Source: Solibacillus sp. R5-41 (GTDB taxonomy: Bacteria; Bacillota; Bacilli; Bacillales_A; Planococcaceae). From it: a stretch of 64,000 nucleotides of DNA. A program made the position numbers and the translations under genes. Below, in pieces: positions 9,121-19,741 of the stretch; the stretch's first letter is position 1, and each line of letters begins with the position of its first letter. The stretch covers positions 3,030,001-3,094,000 of the forward strand of contig NZ_CP024123.1 of NCBI RefSeq assembly GCF_002736105.1, in the 5' to 3' direction. Below the pieces are notes generated by a model. The model was not told the origin of the DNA, did no database searches, and saw nothing but the letters and a program-made list of their open reading frames with translations.

Positions 9121-10626
9121 TTGGGATCATTCATGAAAGGGACATTATTCTTAATGTTCGTTATTTTGATTTCGAAGCTTTTTGGCTTTGTTTACAGAAT
9201 GCAATTTATGCGAATTGCGGGTGAAGAAGCAGTCGGTTTATATATGACTTCCTACCCTACCTTTATATTTTTCATATCACTTATCCAATTAGGCATTCCG
9301 ATTGCCGTTACAAAAATTGTTGCTGAGTATTATGCCAAAAATAAAGACGAGCATATTCAATCCGTCATGAAAACCGCAATTAAAATTTCGTTTTTTTCCA
9401 TCCTACTATTCTTCCCAATAGTCGCATTTAGCATTCCTTTTATTGCAAAAACACTCTTACATAATGAAGAAATTGTTTTTACTCTTTATATCGGACTTTG
9501 TACTATTCCTCTTGTTATTTTTTCCAGTTTAATTAAAGCCTATTTACAAGGAATCACGAAAATCGCACCGACAGCATGGGCACAACTTTTTGAGCAAGGT
9601 GTCCGAATTGCTCTCATCGTATTATTACTTCCTTTGTTTGTGACGCCTCATGATCCAGCTAAAACAGCTGCGTTCGCGATGGCGATTACGGGACTCGGTG
9701 AAGTATTTTCTTTTTTATTTTTAGCCTTTTATTATTGGAAAACGAAGCGTCAAATGAAAAAACAGACGACGAAAAAGTATCCAGTGAATCCAATTTTTAA
9801 AATCGCCCTTCCTTCAGCGGGAAGTAAATTATTTGGGACGTTTACTTGGTTTTTAGAACCGATTATTTTCTTAAAAGCTTTGACTGTCTCGGGGATAACG
9901 GCTTCGGCAGCTACGACGTTATACGGAATTATTTCGGGCGTGCATATCCCGTTACTTTTGTTTCCAGCCTTCATTCCAAGTGCGCTTGCCATCGTATTAA
10001 TTCCGGCGGTTAGTGGTGCCCTTGCAAAGCAAAATTGGAAGTTGCTCAATAAGCGCATTGCGATGTCACTGAGGGTTTCCTCACTCGTTGGTTGTCTTGC
10101 GGCTACGTATTTTTTTCTACACGGGGATGAATTAGCCGTGCGCTTGTTCCACCTCGAAGAGAACCGAGGTTATATGAAAATTTTAGCACCCATTTTTTAT
10201 TTTTATTATATTCAAAGCCCTCTTCATGCTATTTTACAAGCGGCGGATGAAGCGCGCGCTGCCATGATGAACTCCATCTATGGCGGGGTTGGTAAGCTCT
10301 TTCTTTTATTTATTTTAGCTTCCCAGCAAACAATTCAAGAGCACGGTGCCATTATCGCAATCGGCTTTGGTGTACTTATTACGTCTTTTTTACACATTGC
10401 TTCCATTCGACAACACAAAAAAATCGCCATTGGTTTTCAAATATTTTTAGTGCCTTATGTGTTATTTATTATTACATGTTTCATCCAACCATTCTTTGCA
10501 CAAGGGCTACCTTTCGTAGAATCTAGCTTAATGACCATTGCGATTATCCTCGGATTGCTACTGCTCACAAGACAAGTTCGCTTAGAGGATTTAAAATATA
10601 TTCGTACTATTTTTTCTCGTTCGTAA
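9121..10626 (+). CDS. spoVB: Stage V sporulation protein B (MATE/MOP-type flippase)
   Basis: 501 aa polytopic protein with about 14 membrane segments, of the polysaccharide-flippase family. The N-terminus carries KGTLFLMFVILISKLFGF and IAGEEAVGLYMTSYPTF, matching SpoVB, which is needed for spore cortex synthesis, probably as a lipid-linked precursor flippase. The TTG at 9121 with upstream GAAGGG is favoured because it gives the usual spacing to KGTL; the ATG four codons later is the alternative. Its 3' end overlaps the convergent DUF421 gene by 36 bp. Confidence 0.9.
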   Translation: MGSFMKGTLFLMFVILISKLFGFVYRMQFMRIAGEEAVGLYMTSYPTFIFFISLIQLGIPIAVTKIVAEYYAKNKDEHIQSVMKTAIKISFFSILLFFPIVAFSIPFIAKTLLHNEEIVFTLYIGLCTIPLVIFSSLIKAYLQGITKIAPTAWAQLFEQGVRIALIVLLLPLFVTPHDPAKTAAFAMAITGLGEVFSFLFLAFYYWKTKRQMKKQTTKKYPVNPIFKIALPSAGSKLFGTFTWFLEPIIFLKALTVSGITASAATTLYGIISGVHIPLLLFPAFIPSALAIVLIPAVSGALAKQNWKLLNKRIAMSLRVSSLVGCLAATYFFLHGDELAVRLFHLEENRGYMKILAPIFYFYYIQSPLHAILQAADEARAAMMNSIYGGVGKLFLLFILASQQTIQEHGAIIAIGFGVLITSFLHIASIRQHKKIAIGFQIFLVPYVLFIITCFIQPFFAQGLPFVESSLMTIAIILGLLLLTRQVRLEDLKYIRTIFSRS

Positions 10627-11247
10627 TTGAACAAATAATTTTTCATTTTCGTAGCTGCAATAAAAAATATCCTTCATGTTTGTATAGCCTAGCACCATCA
10701 ATTCATGCTCGAGCCATTCCTGGTCCTTATTGATGAGTCTTAAATGCCTTTTATCAACATAGCCGTCTAGTACGAGGGGCATAATTAACGGCGGCTCGTC
10801 TTTTTTGTAAATCGATAATTTTCCTGACTGCTCTAAAAAAGCATACGAGACATCTTGAATCGACCCAACACCTTGTTCTCGTAGTTGCTGCAGTAAGTCA
10901 TCCAAATTATAGCGTTGCTTTTTCATTTCGATTTCAACAATCCACCCATCTCTTATAATCATTGATGGGTCTCCTTCTATAAAATCTCGTAAACGCTTAT
11001 TTTTTAAAAGGAGAAGTGAATTCACATATTGAATAACGAATAGAATTCCAACCGGTAAAATGTCTTTAATAAATGGATTATGTATATCCGCGAGTGCGAG
11101 CGCAGCGACCTCGGCAATTAATACAAAAATCGCTAAATCCACAATACTTAATTCGCCGATTTCTCGTTTACCCATCAAACGGAAAACAAGGAGCAAAATA
11201 AAATAGAGTGTGACGGTTTTCCCTATAATTAGCACATAATCATTCAT
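10591..11247 (-). CDS. DUF421 (YetF/YrbG-type) membrane protein
   Basis: 218 aa with three N-terminal membrane segments, including the conserved LMGKREIGELSIVDLAIF stretch, followed by a cytoplasmic DUF421 domain with EGDPSMIIRDGWI near residue 90. Position beside spoVB matches B. subtilis yrbG. Related YetF-type proteins affect spore germination in some bacilli, but no function can be fixed here. It overlaps the end of spoVB tail-to-tail. Confidence 0.85.
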   Translation of the reverse strand: MNDYVLIIGKTVTLYFILLLVFRLMGKREIGELSIVDLAIFVLIAEVAALALADIHNPFIKDILPVGILFVIQYVNSLLLLKNKRLRDFIEGDPSMIIRDGWIVEIEMKKQRYNLDDLLQQLREQGVGSIQDVSYAFLEQSGKLSIYKKDEPPLIMPLVLDGYVDKRHLRLINKDQEWLEHELMVLGYTNMKDIFYCSYENEKLFVQLRTRKNSTNIF

Positions 11248-11301
11248 CCAAAAACACCTCTTTTTACAATTAAGCGTTTGCCATTTTGCCTTTTCCTATA
11301 C

Positions 11302-11341
11302 AAAAAAGCTTGCGGAAAATAAATTTCCGCAAGCTTTTTTT
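11302..11341 (-). terminator. Terminator after yajC
   Basis: Strong inverted repeat AAAAAAGCTTGCGGAAA/TTTCCGCAAGCTTTTTT directly after the yajC stop. It ends the queA-tgt-yajC block on the minus strand. Confidence 0.9.
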
Positions 11342-11348
11342 ATTACGA

Positions 11349-11609
11349 TTAAACTGCTTCAACGCGTCCAATTGCTTGGCGCTCAAATTTTAAACGTGTG
11401 CCGTCGTCTACTTTTATATAAACAACTGTATCTTCAATTGCATCGACTTCACCGTGTAATCCACCAACCGTTACAACGCGATCACCGCGCTTCAAATCGT
11501 TTTGCATTGCTACCGTCGCTTTTTGACGCTTTTGTGCTGGACGAATTAAAATAAACCACATTGCTACGAACATAATGATAATAGGTAAAAATTGTAATAA
11601 ACCTTCCAT
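11349..11609 (-). CDS. yajC: Preprotein translocase accessory subunit YajC
   Basis: 86 aa with one N-terminal membrane segment (about residues 5-22) followed by IRPAQKRQKATVAMQ and a small charged domain with GDRVVTVGGLHGEV, the classic YajC signature. It associates with SecDF in the Sec system. It lies downstream of tgt, the usual order. Confidence 0.95.
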   Translation of the reverse strand: MEGLLQFLPIIIMFVAMWFILIRPAQKRQKATVAMQNDLKRGDRVVTVGGLHGEVDAIEDTVVYIKVDDGTRLKFERQAIGRVEAV

Positions 11610-11760
11610 GTTTCATTTCCCCCTTTCTATATATCACTTACTTAGTATAGTATAAAATCGCTATTTTTTCGCAAAAAAACTCTAAAATTTCATTTAAAAG
11701 GTAGATTTTTTTAAGTTTTTGTTCCACTTAATATGAGAGTCTTTTGCAGAACGAATAAAA

Positions 11761-12936
<1,176 letters not shown>

Positions 12937-13008
12937 CTAAAGTAAAAACAGTACTTTGTTTATTTGCGCAGCCCTAAAATGGCGGACGTAATTTGGATTA
13001 TTACGATT

Positions 13009-14052
13009 TTATTTTTTTGGACGAATGAACATCGCGTCGCCAAAGCTAAAGAAGCGATATTGTTCTTCCACTGCTGTTTCATACGCATGTAAAATCGTTT
13101 CTTTGCTTGCTAACGCGCTTACGAGCATGACAAGCGTCGATTTTGGTAAATGGAAGTTTGTAATTAACCCATCAATTGCTTTATATTCATAGCCTGGATA
13201 AATAAAGATGCTTGTCCAACCTTGTTCCGCAACGATTTTCCCATCATTTTTTGAGGCAACCGTTTCTAACGTACGCGTAGATGTTGTACCAACAGAAATA
13301 ATGTTGCCTCCATTTGCTTTTACACGATTAATCGTAGCAGCAGCTTCCTCAGTCACGCTGTAAAACTCAGAGTGCATATCATGGTTTTCGATCGAGTCTA
13401 CACTTACCGGACGGAATGTACCAAGACCTACATGAAGTGTAACAAATACTACTTCAACACCTTTTGCACGAATTGCATCAAGTAATGGCTCTGTAAAATG
13501 AAGTCCTGCTGTTGGAGCTGCAGCTGAACCGCGCTCTTTTGCATAAACCGTTTGATAACGGTCCTGGTCATCCAACTTTTCTCGAATGTATGGTGGCAAT
13601 GGCATCTCGCCTAGTTGCTCCAAAATCTCATAAAAAATGCCGTCATAGTCAAATTTAAATAGACGACCGCCATGCTCAAGCTCCCCTGTACATGTTGCCG
13701 TAAGTAAACCTTCGCCAAACGTAACGACTGTCCCGACTTTAATACGTTTCGCAGGCTTCACGAGCGTTTCCCATTCGTCATCATTCGTTTGCTTTAATAA
13801 TAATACTTCAATATTTGCCCCTGTATCCGGTTTTACACCCATTAAACGCGCTGGTAAAACACGCGTATCATTTAATACGAGGCAATCTCCTGCTTGGAAT
13901 TCATCTAAAATTTTGGCAAATGTATGATGTTCCAAGTCTAATGAGTTTGGATTAACAACCATTAGTCGACTTGCTGTGCGATCAAGTAATGGAGTTTGTG
14001 CAATTAATTCTTCAGGTAATTGAAAATCAAAATCTTCTACTTTCAAATTCAA
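13009..14052 (-). CDS. queA: S-adenosylmethionine:tRNA ribosyltransferase-isomerase
   Basis: 347 aa, standard length. It transfers and isomerises the ribosyl group of SAM onto preQ1-modified tRNA to give epoxyqueuosine. Hallmarks are [13 protein letters not shown] at the N-terminus, [12 protein letters not shown] near the middle and [18 protein letters not shown] near the C-terminus. It is flanked by ruvB (9-nt gap) and tgt. Confidence 0.97.
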   Translation of the reverse strand: MNLKVEDFDFQLPEELIAQTPLLDRTASRLMVVNPNSLDLEHHTFAKILDEFQAGDCLVLNDTRVLPARLMGVKPDTGANIEVLLLKQTNDDEWETLVKPAKRIKVGTVVTFGEGLLTATCTGELEHGGRLFKFDYDGIFYEILEQLGEMPLPPYIREKLDDQDRYQTVYAKERGSAAAPTAGLHFTEPLLDAIRAKGVEVVFVTLHVGLGTFRPVSVDSIENHDMHSEFYSVTEEAAATINRVKANGGNIISVGTTSTRTLETVASKNDGKIVAEQGWTSIFIYPGYEYKAIDGLITNFHLPKSTLVMLVSALASKETILHAYETAVEEQYRFFSFGDAMFIRPKK

Positions 14053-14061
14053 AACTTCCTT

Positions 14062-15066
14062 CTATTCTTTTTGTGCTGGCGGATAGCCAAAATGATTATA
14101 GCAAAGGTCCGTTGCAATACGCCCTCTTGGAGACCTTTGGATAAAACCGATTTGTAATAAATACGGTTCATACACATCTTCTATTGTAATGCGCTCCTCT
14201 CCAATTGAAGCAGCTAGCGCATCCAAGCCAACCGGTCCTCCACCAAAACGCTCAATCATGGACTGAATCAATTTATGGTCGATATGATCAAGCCCTCTCG
14301 GATCCACCTGTAATAATTCTAACGCCTGGGCCGCAAGCTCTGGTGAAATAACTCCATTTGCTAATACTTGTGCATAATCACGCACCCGTTTTAACAAGCG
14401 GTTGGCAATACGTGGTGTACCTCGCGACCGCCGTGCAATTTCAGCAGCAGCATGTTGACCAATCTCGACACCGAATAATGCACCTGAACGAATAACAATT
14501 TCAGCTAATGCTTCTTCATCATAGTATTCAAGACGCGTGAGAACGCCAAAACGATCTCGCAGTGGTGCAGATAAAGCACCTGCTCGCGTTGTTGCACCTA
14601 TTAAAGTAAATGGTGGTAAGTCGAGCCGGATCGAGCGCGCTTCTGGACCTTTACCAACAACAATATCTAGGCAAAAGTCTTCCATTGCAGAATAAAGTAC
14701 TTCTTCAATCGCTCGAGGCAAACGATGAATTTCATCAATGAATAGCACATCACCTGGCTCAAGCGAACTTAAAATCGCCGCTAAATCACCGGGACGTTCA
14801 ATGGCTGGACCACTTGTCATTTTCACCTGAACTTCCATTTCATTGGCTATAACAATCGCTAATGTCGTTTTTCCTAAACCAGGCGGACCATAAAGGAGTA
14901 CGTGGTCAAGACTTTCCTGACGAAGTTTTGCAGCTTCAATGAATATCTTTAAGTTTTCCTTTACTTTATGCTGCCCTATGTATTGTACAAGTCGCTGCGG
15001 ACGTAAAGAAAGCTCAAGTTGTTGTTCTGCTTCAGATGCTTCACTTGAAAGTACACGGTCTGACAT
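14062..15066 (-). CDS. ruvB: Holliday junction branch-migration ATPase RuvB
   Basis: 334 aa AAA+ motor that drives branch migration with RuvA. Walker A is [12 protein letters not shown], Walker B is LFIDEIHRL, sensor region [21 protein letters not shown], and the C-terminal winged helix ends in [21 protein letters not shown] supports the ATG at 15066; a GTG nine nt upstream overlaps that site. It is 15 nt downstream of ruvA. Confidence 0.97.
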   Translation of the reverse strand: MSDRVLSSEASEAEQQLELSLRPQRLVQYIGQHKVKENLKIFIEAAKLRQESLDHVLLYGPPGLGKTTLAIVIANEMEVQVKMTSGPAIERPGDLAAILSSLEPGDVLFIDEIHRLPRAIEEVLYSAMEDFCLDIVVGKGPEARSIRLDLPPFTLIGATTRAGALSAPLRDRFGVLTRLEYYDEEALAEIVIRSGALFGVEIGQHAAAEIARRSRGTPRIANRLLKRVRDYAQVLANGVISPELAAQALELLQVDPRGLDHIDHKLIQSMIERFGGGPVGLDALAASIGEERITIEDVYEPYLLQIGFIQRSPRGRIATDLCYNHFGYPPAQKE

Positions 15067-15081
15067 GGTTCTCACTCCTTA

Positions 15082-15702
15082 TCACTTCATTTTCAATAAT
15101 AATTTCAACGCTTGTTTCATATAGCCATCTGTTGTCGACAGTTTTTCATCGTCCTCAAGCAACGGTTTGATTTTTGCCAACTCTTTTTCAGAGTAGCCTA
15201 AAGCAGTCAATGCGAGCATCGCTTCCTCAAGTTCATGCTGATTCGGATTAACACCAAATAACGGCAGTTCCTCATCTGTACTTGGCAGCTCAAATGAATC
15301 CAGTAATGCGCTAAGCTTTCCTTTTAAATCCAATATCATTTGGCGGGCTGTTTTCTTTCCGACACCAGGAAAACGAATTAAAAAAGCTTCATCTTCCATT
15401 TCAATCGCTTGAATAACTTGTGTTGGATTGCCACTAGCTAAAATCGCAAGCGCGCCCTTTGGACCAATGCCCGATACTTGAATTAACTTTTTAAACAATT
15501 CACGTTGCTCTAAGTTATTAAATCCATATAATAGCTGGGCATCTTCACGAACTTGCATCGAAACATATATTTGCTGCTCACTCGCAGATTGTCTAAATAC
15601 AAAAGGATTGGGTGTAAATAATCGCCAACCAATTCCTTGCTGCTCCAACACAATAAATTCTGGTGTAATTCTTGTTACTTGTCCTTTTAAATAATCATAC
15701 AT
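15082..15702 (-). CDS. ruvA: Holliday junction DNA-binding subunit RuvA
   Basis: 206 aa. N-terminal OB fold (MYDYLKGQVTRITPEFIVL), a helix-hairpin-helix region (VSGIGPKGALAIL and FPGVGKKTARQMILDLKGK) and a C-terminal three-helix domain that contacts RuvB (ALTALGYSEKEL). First gene of the ruvAB pair. Confidence 0.96.
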   Translation of the reverse strand: MYDYLKGQVTRITPEFIVLEQQGIGWRLFTPNPFVFRQSASEQQIYVSMQVREDAQLLYGFNNLEQRELFKKLIQVSGIGPKGALAILASGNPTQVIQAIEMEDEAFLIRFPGVGKKTARQMILDLKGKLSALLDSFELPSTDEELPLFGVNPNQHELEEAMLALTALGYSEKELAKIKPLLEDDEKLSTTDGYMKQALKLLLKMK

Positions 15703-15783
15703 GTCCTATCCCTCACATTCATGCCTTTATTATAACATACTGTTCCACTCAAACCGAACGTACGTTGCATTTCACATGAAGAA

Positions 15784-15808
15784 AGACTGCCTAAAATTGA
15801 GACAGTCT
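15784..15808 (-). terminator. Probable terminator after the coat-kinase-like gene
   Basis: Stem AGACTGTC/GGCAGTCT (one wobble) followed by TTTCTTC on the minus strand. It separates the safA pair from ruvAB. Confidence 0.6.
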
Positions 15809-15876
15809 ACACTATTTTAGCATATCAATTCATGAAGTAACACTGATATACTTCTATCATTTCATAACAATCTCAT

Positions 15877-16716
15877 TTATGCTAATTCCAAAACCATTTG
15901 CGTTAATTTTTTTTCATGACGAAGCACATCGCCCGCAAATTTTTTAATAAATGGATAGCAGCCTTGTTTTTGACGTGGTAATAATTTCAAATAAAATAAT
16001 GACTCTCTCATTATTTCATTTGGATAGAGTAAATAATGTACTTTTTGCCTAACATGTTGTAAATAGGGATGTTCCCGCATTAAGCTTTTCAAATCATAGT
16101 CAACATTTGGTAAGACGCGGTGGACCCATAAAATGAGTTCATCTGTCTTTTTCCCCATTGCCGCTAAGTCGAAATCAACGAGCTTTACATCATCTTTTCC
16201 AAACATGAAGTTATGATGAACAACATCCCCATGCAGTAGCGTTCGTTCTTCTAATTCCGTACTAATTCCATCGATTTGATTTAATGCATTTGAAGCCATC
16301 GTGACAATTTTTTTATAATCATCACGCAATAAAATTTTCAATTCATGCTCATGTTCAATGAACCTTTCAAACCGACGATACCATTTTTCCCTCAACTCAT
16401 AGTAAGGTAATAAATCGATTTCCTGCCAATAAATTTGTTCATTTGTTTCATGTAAAGCTTGCAGCGCCTCCAAGGATTTTTGTTGATCTGAAAGCTTACT
16501 AAAATCCGCACTTCTTCCTTCATACCAGCTTTGCTTCAAAATATGGGTATCCCCATTTTTTTCAACGTTCAAATGATATGGAAATTGAATACTTTTTAGC
16601 TTTTTATGAATTGTTTTTACTTTTTGCGCGATGTACACATCTTCATAATACTTCATAAAAAAATCGCCTTTAGCTGACTCCCACTTCCAACAATTTTCTT
16701 TAATGACTAATGACAT
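15877..16716 (-). CDS. APH/CotS-like kinase-fold protein coupled to safA
   Basis: 279 aa from the ATG at 16716. An aminoglycoside-phosphotransferase-like fold is indicated by LLHGDVVHHNFMF (catalytic loop) and KLVDFDLAAMGKKTDEL (metal-binding motif). The general length, the Tyr-rich helical middle and linkage to SafA resemble CotS/YsxE spore-coat proteins rather than a drug-resistance enzyme. The start codon overlaps the last codons of safA by 10 nt, suggesting translational coupling. A longer in-frame extension exists, but it merely reads through the safA repeat region and looks non-coding. Substrate unknown. Confidence 0.75.
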   Translation of the reverse strand: MSLVIKENCWKWESAKGDFFMKYYEDVYIAQKVKTIHKKLKSIQFPYHLNVEKNGDTHILKQSWYEGRSADFSKLSDQQKSLEALQALHETNEQIYWQEIDLLPYYELREKWYRRFERFIEHEHELKILLRDDYKKIVTMASNALNQIDGISTELEERTLLHGDVVHHNFMFGKDDVKLVDFDLAAMGKKTDELILWVHRVLPNVDYDLKSLMREHPYLQHVRQKVHYLLYPNEIMRESLFYLKLLPRQKQGCYPFIKKFAGDVLRHEKKLTQMVLELA

Positions 16717-17720
16717 GACTTCGGTGGATGTGGCATCGGATTCATTTGCGGATGCATCTGTGGCATCATGTACATTGGCATTGGGTATGGAGTTGGATAT
16801 GGCATCATCGGCGGTTGTTGGCAGCCACATGAATTTTGCATTGGCATCATCGGCGATTCTTGACAGCCACATGAATTCGGCATCGGCATCGGCATTGGCA
16901 TTGGCATCAGATTCATATTTTGCATTTCATTATAGTAATGTCGAACTTGCTGATCCCTGTCGTGACCATGATCCATCTGCGCAATTGGCGATTCTTCCTG
17001 ATACATCGGCATAAATGCTGGGGAATCTTCCATTCTTATGCCATGACAGTTTTGACAAATCGGCATTGGCATCGGTTGCATGCAATGGTGTTGCATTGGT
17101 GGCATGAAATGTGGCATACAATGATGTTGCATCGGTGGCATGAAGTGTGGCATACAATGATGTTGCATTGGCGGCATACAATGGTGCTGTATCGGTGGCT
17201 GAATAAAAATCGGTGGTTGTGGTTGTGGTTGCGGTTGTGGCATAACAGGCGGTGGTATTGGCATTGGAGTAGGTGTTGGCGGAACTGGCAGCGGTTGTGG
17301 TGTAGGTGTCATGATTGGGGCTTCAATAGTTGGTTGAAAATGGACATGTGTTTGTTGCCAATTCGGGATTTGTACGGGTACTGCAGGGGGCTGGTAATAA
17401 AAATCCCCTTGCCACAAAGGTCTTGGCTGAACAGGTAGTGGAACTGGTACTGGAGTTGGTGTTGGAACTGGTGTTGGGACTATCGGTTTTTCCTTCACAA
17501 TCGGTTTTACTGGTTTTTCCTGCTCTTTCACAATAGCCTTGTGCATTACTTCTTTTTCCTTCTTTGTTCCTCCATCAGGTAAGATAATTTCCATCCCCGG
17601 AACAATATAATCAGGATTTGCTAAATGAGCATTTAATCGCTTTAAATCTTCAAAGCCAATGGAATATTGCTTGGCAATTTTCCATAATGTATCACCTTTT
17701 TGAACAATATGAACTCGCAC
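16707..17720 (-). CDS. safA: Spore coat morphogenetic protein SafA (LysM)
   Basis: 337 aa. An N-terminal LysM domain (residues 2-48, starting VHIVQKGDTLWKIAKQYSI) is followed by a Lys/Glu/Val/Pro linker and a long low-complexity tail rich in Pro, Met, His and Cys. SafA binds the cortex-coat interface and recruits inner-coat proteins; the safA-niaR neighbourhood agrees with B. subtilis. The tail contains 12-residue repeats of the form MQHHCMPHFMPP, a CQNCHG motif and two SCGCQ motifs. These suggest metal binding or cysteine cross-linking, which is inference. The next gene starts within its last codons. Confidence 0.88.
   Translation of the reverse strand: MRVHIVQKGDTLWKIAKQYSIGFEDLKRLNAHLANPDYIVPGMEIILPDGGTKKEKEVMHKAIVKEQEKPVKPIVKEKPIVPTPVPTPTPVPVPLPVQPRPLWQGDFYYQPPAVPVQIPNWQQTHVHFQPTIEAPIMTPTPQPLPVPPTPTPMPIPPPVMPQPQPQPQPPIFIQPPIQHHCMPPMQHHCMPHFMPPMQHHCMPHFMPPMQHHCMQPMPMPICQNCHGIRMEDSPAFMPMYQEESPIAQMDHGHDRDQQVRHYYNEMQNMNLMPMPMPMPMPNSCGCQESPMMPMQNSCGCQQPPMMPYPTPYPMPMYMMPQMHPQMNPMPHPPKSCH
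17080..17200 (-). repeat. 36-bp in-frame tandem repeats in safA
   Basis: About three imperfect copies of a 36-bp unit encoding HHCMPHFMPPMQ. The reading frame is kept in all copies, so repeat number could vary without disrupting the protein. Confidence 0.8.
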
Positions 17721-17922
17721 GTATTTCCCCCTTTTCTCGTAATAGCATATGCGCTAATTGCTCAGTTGCCACAATATTTCATCTACAATATGGTTTTTAA
17801 CCGTGACCAAAGAGAATACATTTCAGTAAAGCGTTTTAGCCCAACTCGTAGTGATGCCCCAACAATTTGCGCTATATGTTACACTATGATTACAATGTTT
17901 GTCTTTAGAAGAGGTGAAAGTA

Positions 17923-18450
17923 ATGAAAAAAATGTTAGGTGAAGAGCGACGTCATGAGCTGCTCGCCCTATTAAAAAATGCGACACAACCATTAACTGGC
18001 ACAGATTTAGCAAAGCATACAAATGTGTCACGTCAAGTAATCGTCAATGATATGAACTTATTAAAAGCACGAAATGAACCAATTGTTTCAACGAGCCAAG
18101 GCTATATTTACATGCACAATATGCTACAGACGCGATTTGAGCGTAAAATTGTTTGCATGCATACCGCAAAGCAGGCAAAGGAAGAGCTATTTGTGTTAGT
18201 CGATTGCGGTGTAACAGTTGAAAGTGTCATTGTTGAGCATCCGGTTTATGGAGAATTAACTGCGTCTATCCGCGTTTCAAACCGTTTAGAAGTAGAACAT
18301 TTTATGAAGCGAGTTCAAGAAACAAATGCACAATTTCTTTCCGCTTTAACAGATGGTACCCATTTACATGTGATAAGTGCCACAGCTGAGGAAAACTTAA
18401 ATTTAGCAGAGGCAAAACTAAGAGCGCTCGGTATATTAGTGGAAAATTAA
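17923..18450 (+). CDS. niaR: NAD-biosynthesis transcriptional repressor NiaR
   Basis: 175 aa. N-terminal winged helix (GEERRHELLALLKNATQPL, then VSRQVIVNDMNLLKA) and a C-terminal 3H ligand domain with conserved His residues (VEHPVYGELTA and THLHVISA), the YrxA/NiaR layout that senses nicotinic acid. GAGGTG supports the ATG at 17923 over an upstream TTG. Divergent from safA. The nad genes that neighbour it in B. subtilis are not in this window. Confidence 0.9.
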   Translation: MKKMLGEERRHELLALLKNATQPLTGTDLAKHTNVSRQVIVNDMNLLKARNEPIVSTSQGYIYMHNMLQTRFERKIVCMHTAKQAKEELFVLVDCGVTVESVIVEHPVYGELTASIRVSNRLEVEHFMKRVQETNAQFLSALTDGTHLHVISATAEENLNLAEAKLRALGILVEN

Positions 18451-18497
18451 AAAGCTATCCGAAAAGTCAGGTAAATTGACTTTTTGGATAGCTTTTT
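18449..18497. terminator. Bidirectional terminator overlapping the 3' coding end of the FtsW-like gene
   Basis: Stem AAAAAGCTATCCGAAAAGTCA/TGACTTTTTGGATAGCTTTTT. It begins at the niaR stop codon. On the minus strand its stem also encodes the last residues (SYPKSQFT) and the stop of the convergent gene. Confidence 0.88.
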
Positions 18498-19741
18498 CTT
18501 CTATATACACTCAAAATTATACCAATAACAAACGCGTTTATGGTAACAGGCACCATCCCATAACTAATGAATGGAATTGGGATTGCGATAATCGGAACAA
18601 GCCCGAGCACGATTAAAATTGCATACATGAATTGACTACTATACAGTGTCACACCACCAATAATTAACATTTTACCAAACGGATTTTGTATGAAGCGTGC
18701 GATCCATATACTTCGAATTGCTACTAACAGTAGGATACTAGCAACGAGAAGCCCCACGGCAAGCCCGTAAACATGGACAATTTGGACAAATGCAAAATCA
18801 GTATGACTATCAGGTATTAATAAAACCTCATTCGCCCCGAACCATCCGCCTTCACTTAAAGCTCGTTCCAATAACAAATAATAGTAACCTGAACCATCTG
18901 CGTTTTTTTCTGGTGAGATAAAACCATTAAGGCGATCTAATTGATACGGCATTGCTTGAGAAATCGAAAAGCCAAGTAAACTTCCTCCTACTAAAAAGAA
19001 ACTACTAAGTAGGACGATTTTTTGTTTCTTCGTATAATGACTACATAAAAATAAAACAGCAACGACAATGATGTAAATTAATAACGCTGCCAAACTAGGA
19101 TTGGCTAGTATCGGGTAACATGAAATGAAAAATAACGTGAGTAGCTGCCATAATTTCCATTGCCTTCTCGTAAAAAAGCCTGCCCATGCGACTAGTAAAA
19201 ATGGTAATGCCACCCATACTTGCACAACAATCGGCCCCATTACGAAAATTGCTTGACCATTTACAAATTGATTTGGAAACAATTCAAGGAACAGTAAAAT
19301 AGCCATTCCCGTAGCATAAAAATACAGGTCAAAGCGCAGTAGCTTTCTGTAATCAATCAACATAAAACTGAAAATTAAAAAAAATCCAATTAAAATATGA
19401 AACACTTTCTTTTCAATTAATATTGAACTATTATATTGTCCTAGTCCTTCTGGTAAAGCAAGTAGCGGTAAGAAGCTTAAAAGAAAAATAACCGCCATTA
19501 AACTGATTAACAGCCAATCCCATTTTGGTTTGTGAATTTTATTGAGTGATTTTCCTAACTGGCTTGCACTGCCCATTTCCGCAATGGCCTTTTGCTCCGC
19601 TTCTGACTCTGTATAGCCTTTTTGTAGCCACGCCTTTTTGGCATTCTCTATATGCTGCTTTAATTCTTGTCGCACATGTACTTTCGCTTCTTTTGAGCGA
19701 ATATAGCTTGTAACGGCATGTAAAAAATCAGAAATGTTCAT
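18467..19741 (-). CDS. FtsW/RodA-family protein with HAAS-like N-terminal domain
   Basis: 424 aa. Residues 1-70 form a soluble helical domain with ESEAEQKAIAEMGSASQLGKSLN, resembling the HAAS/permease-prefix domains that pair with PadR regulators. About ten membrane segments of the SEDS (FtsW/RodA/SpoVE) family follow, ending in ISYGMVPVTINAFVIGIILSVYRR. SEDS proteins are peptidoglycan glycosyltransferases. The characteristic C-terminal segment is present, but activity cannot be confirmed by eye. It overlaps the PadR-like gene by 14 nt and forms an operon with it and the sigma factor. This cluster is absent at this position in B. subtilis. Confidence 0.8.
   Translation of the reverse strand: MNISDFLHAVTSYIRSKEAKVHVRQELKQHIENAKKAWLQKGYTESEAEQKAIAEMGSASQLGKSLNKIHKPKWDWLLISLMAVIFLLSFLPLLALPEGLGQYNSSILIEKKVFHILIGFFLIFSFMLIDYRKLLRFDLYFYATGMAILLFLELFPNQFVNGQAIFVMGPIVVQVWVALPFLLVAWAGFFTRRQWKLWQLLTLFFISCYPILANPSLAALLIYIIVVAVLFLCSHYTKKQKIVLLSSFFLVGGSLLGFSISQAMPYQLDRLNGFISPEKNADGSGYYYLLLERALSEGGWFGANEVLLIPDSHTDFAFVQIVHVYGLAVGLLVASILLLVAIRSIWIARFIQNPFGKMLIIGGVTLYSSQFMYAILIVLGLVPIIAIPIPFISYGMVPVTINAFVIGIILSVYRRKSYPKSQFT

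Noticed and set aside
16717-16872. Longer N-terminus for the coat-kinase-like gene
   Set aside because: The extension only reads the safA repeat region in another frame; the ATG at 16716 fits the fold and the safA overlap.
17080-17200. Possible CRISPR-like array from regular 36-bp repeats
   Set aside because: The units are directly adjacent with no spacers and keep the safA reading frame.
17870-17900. NiaR operator upstream of niaR
   Set aside because: TGTTACAC...TTACAATG looks weakly symmetric, but I could not match it confidently to a known NiaR site.
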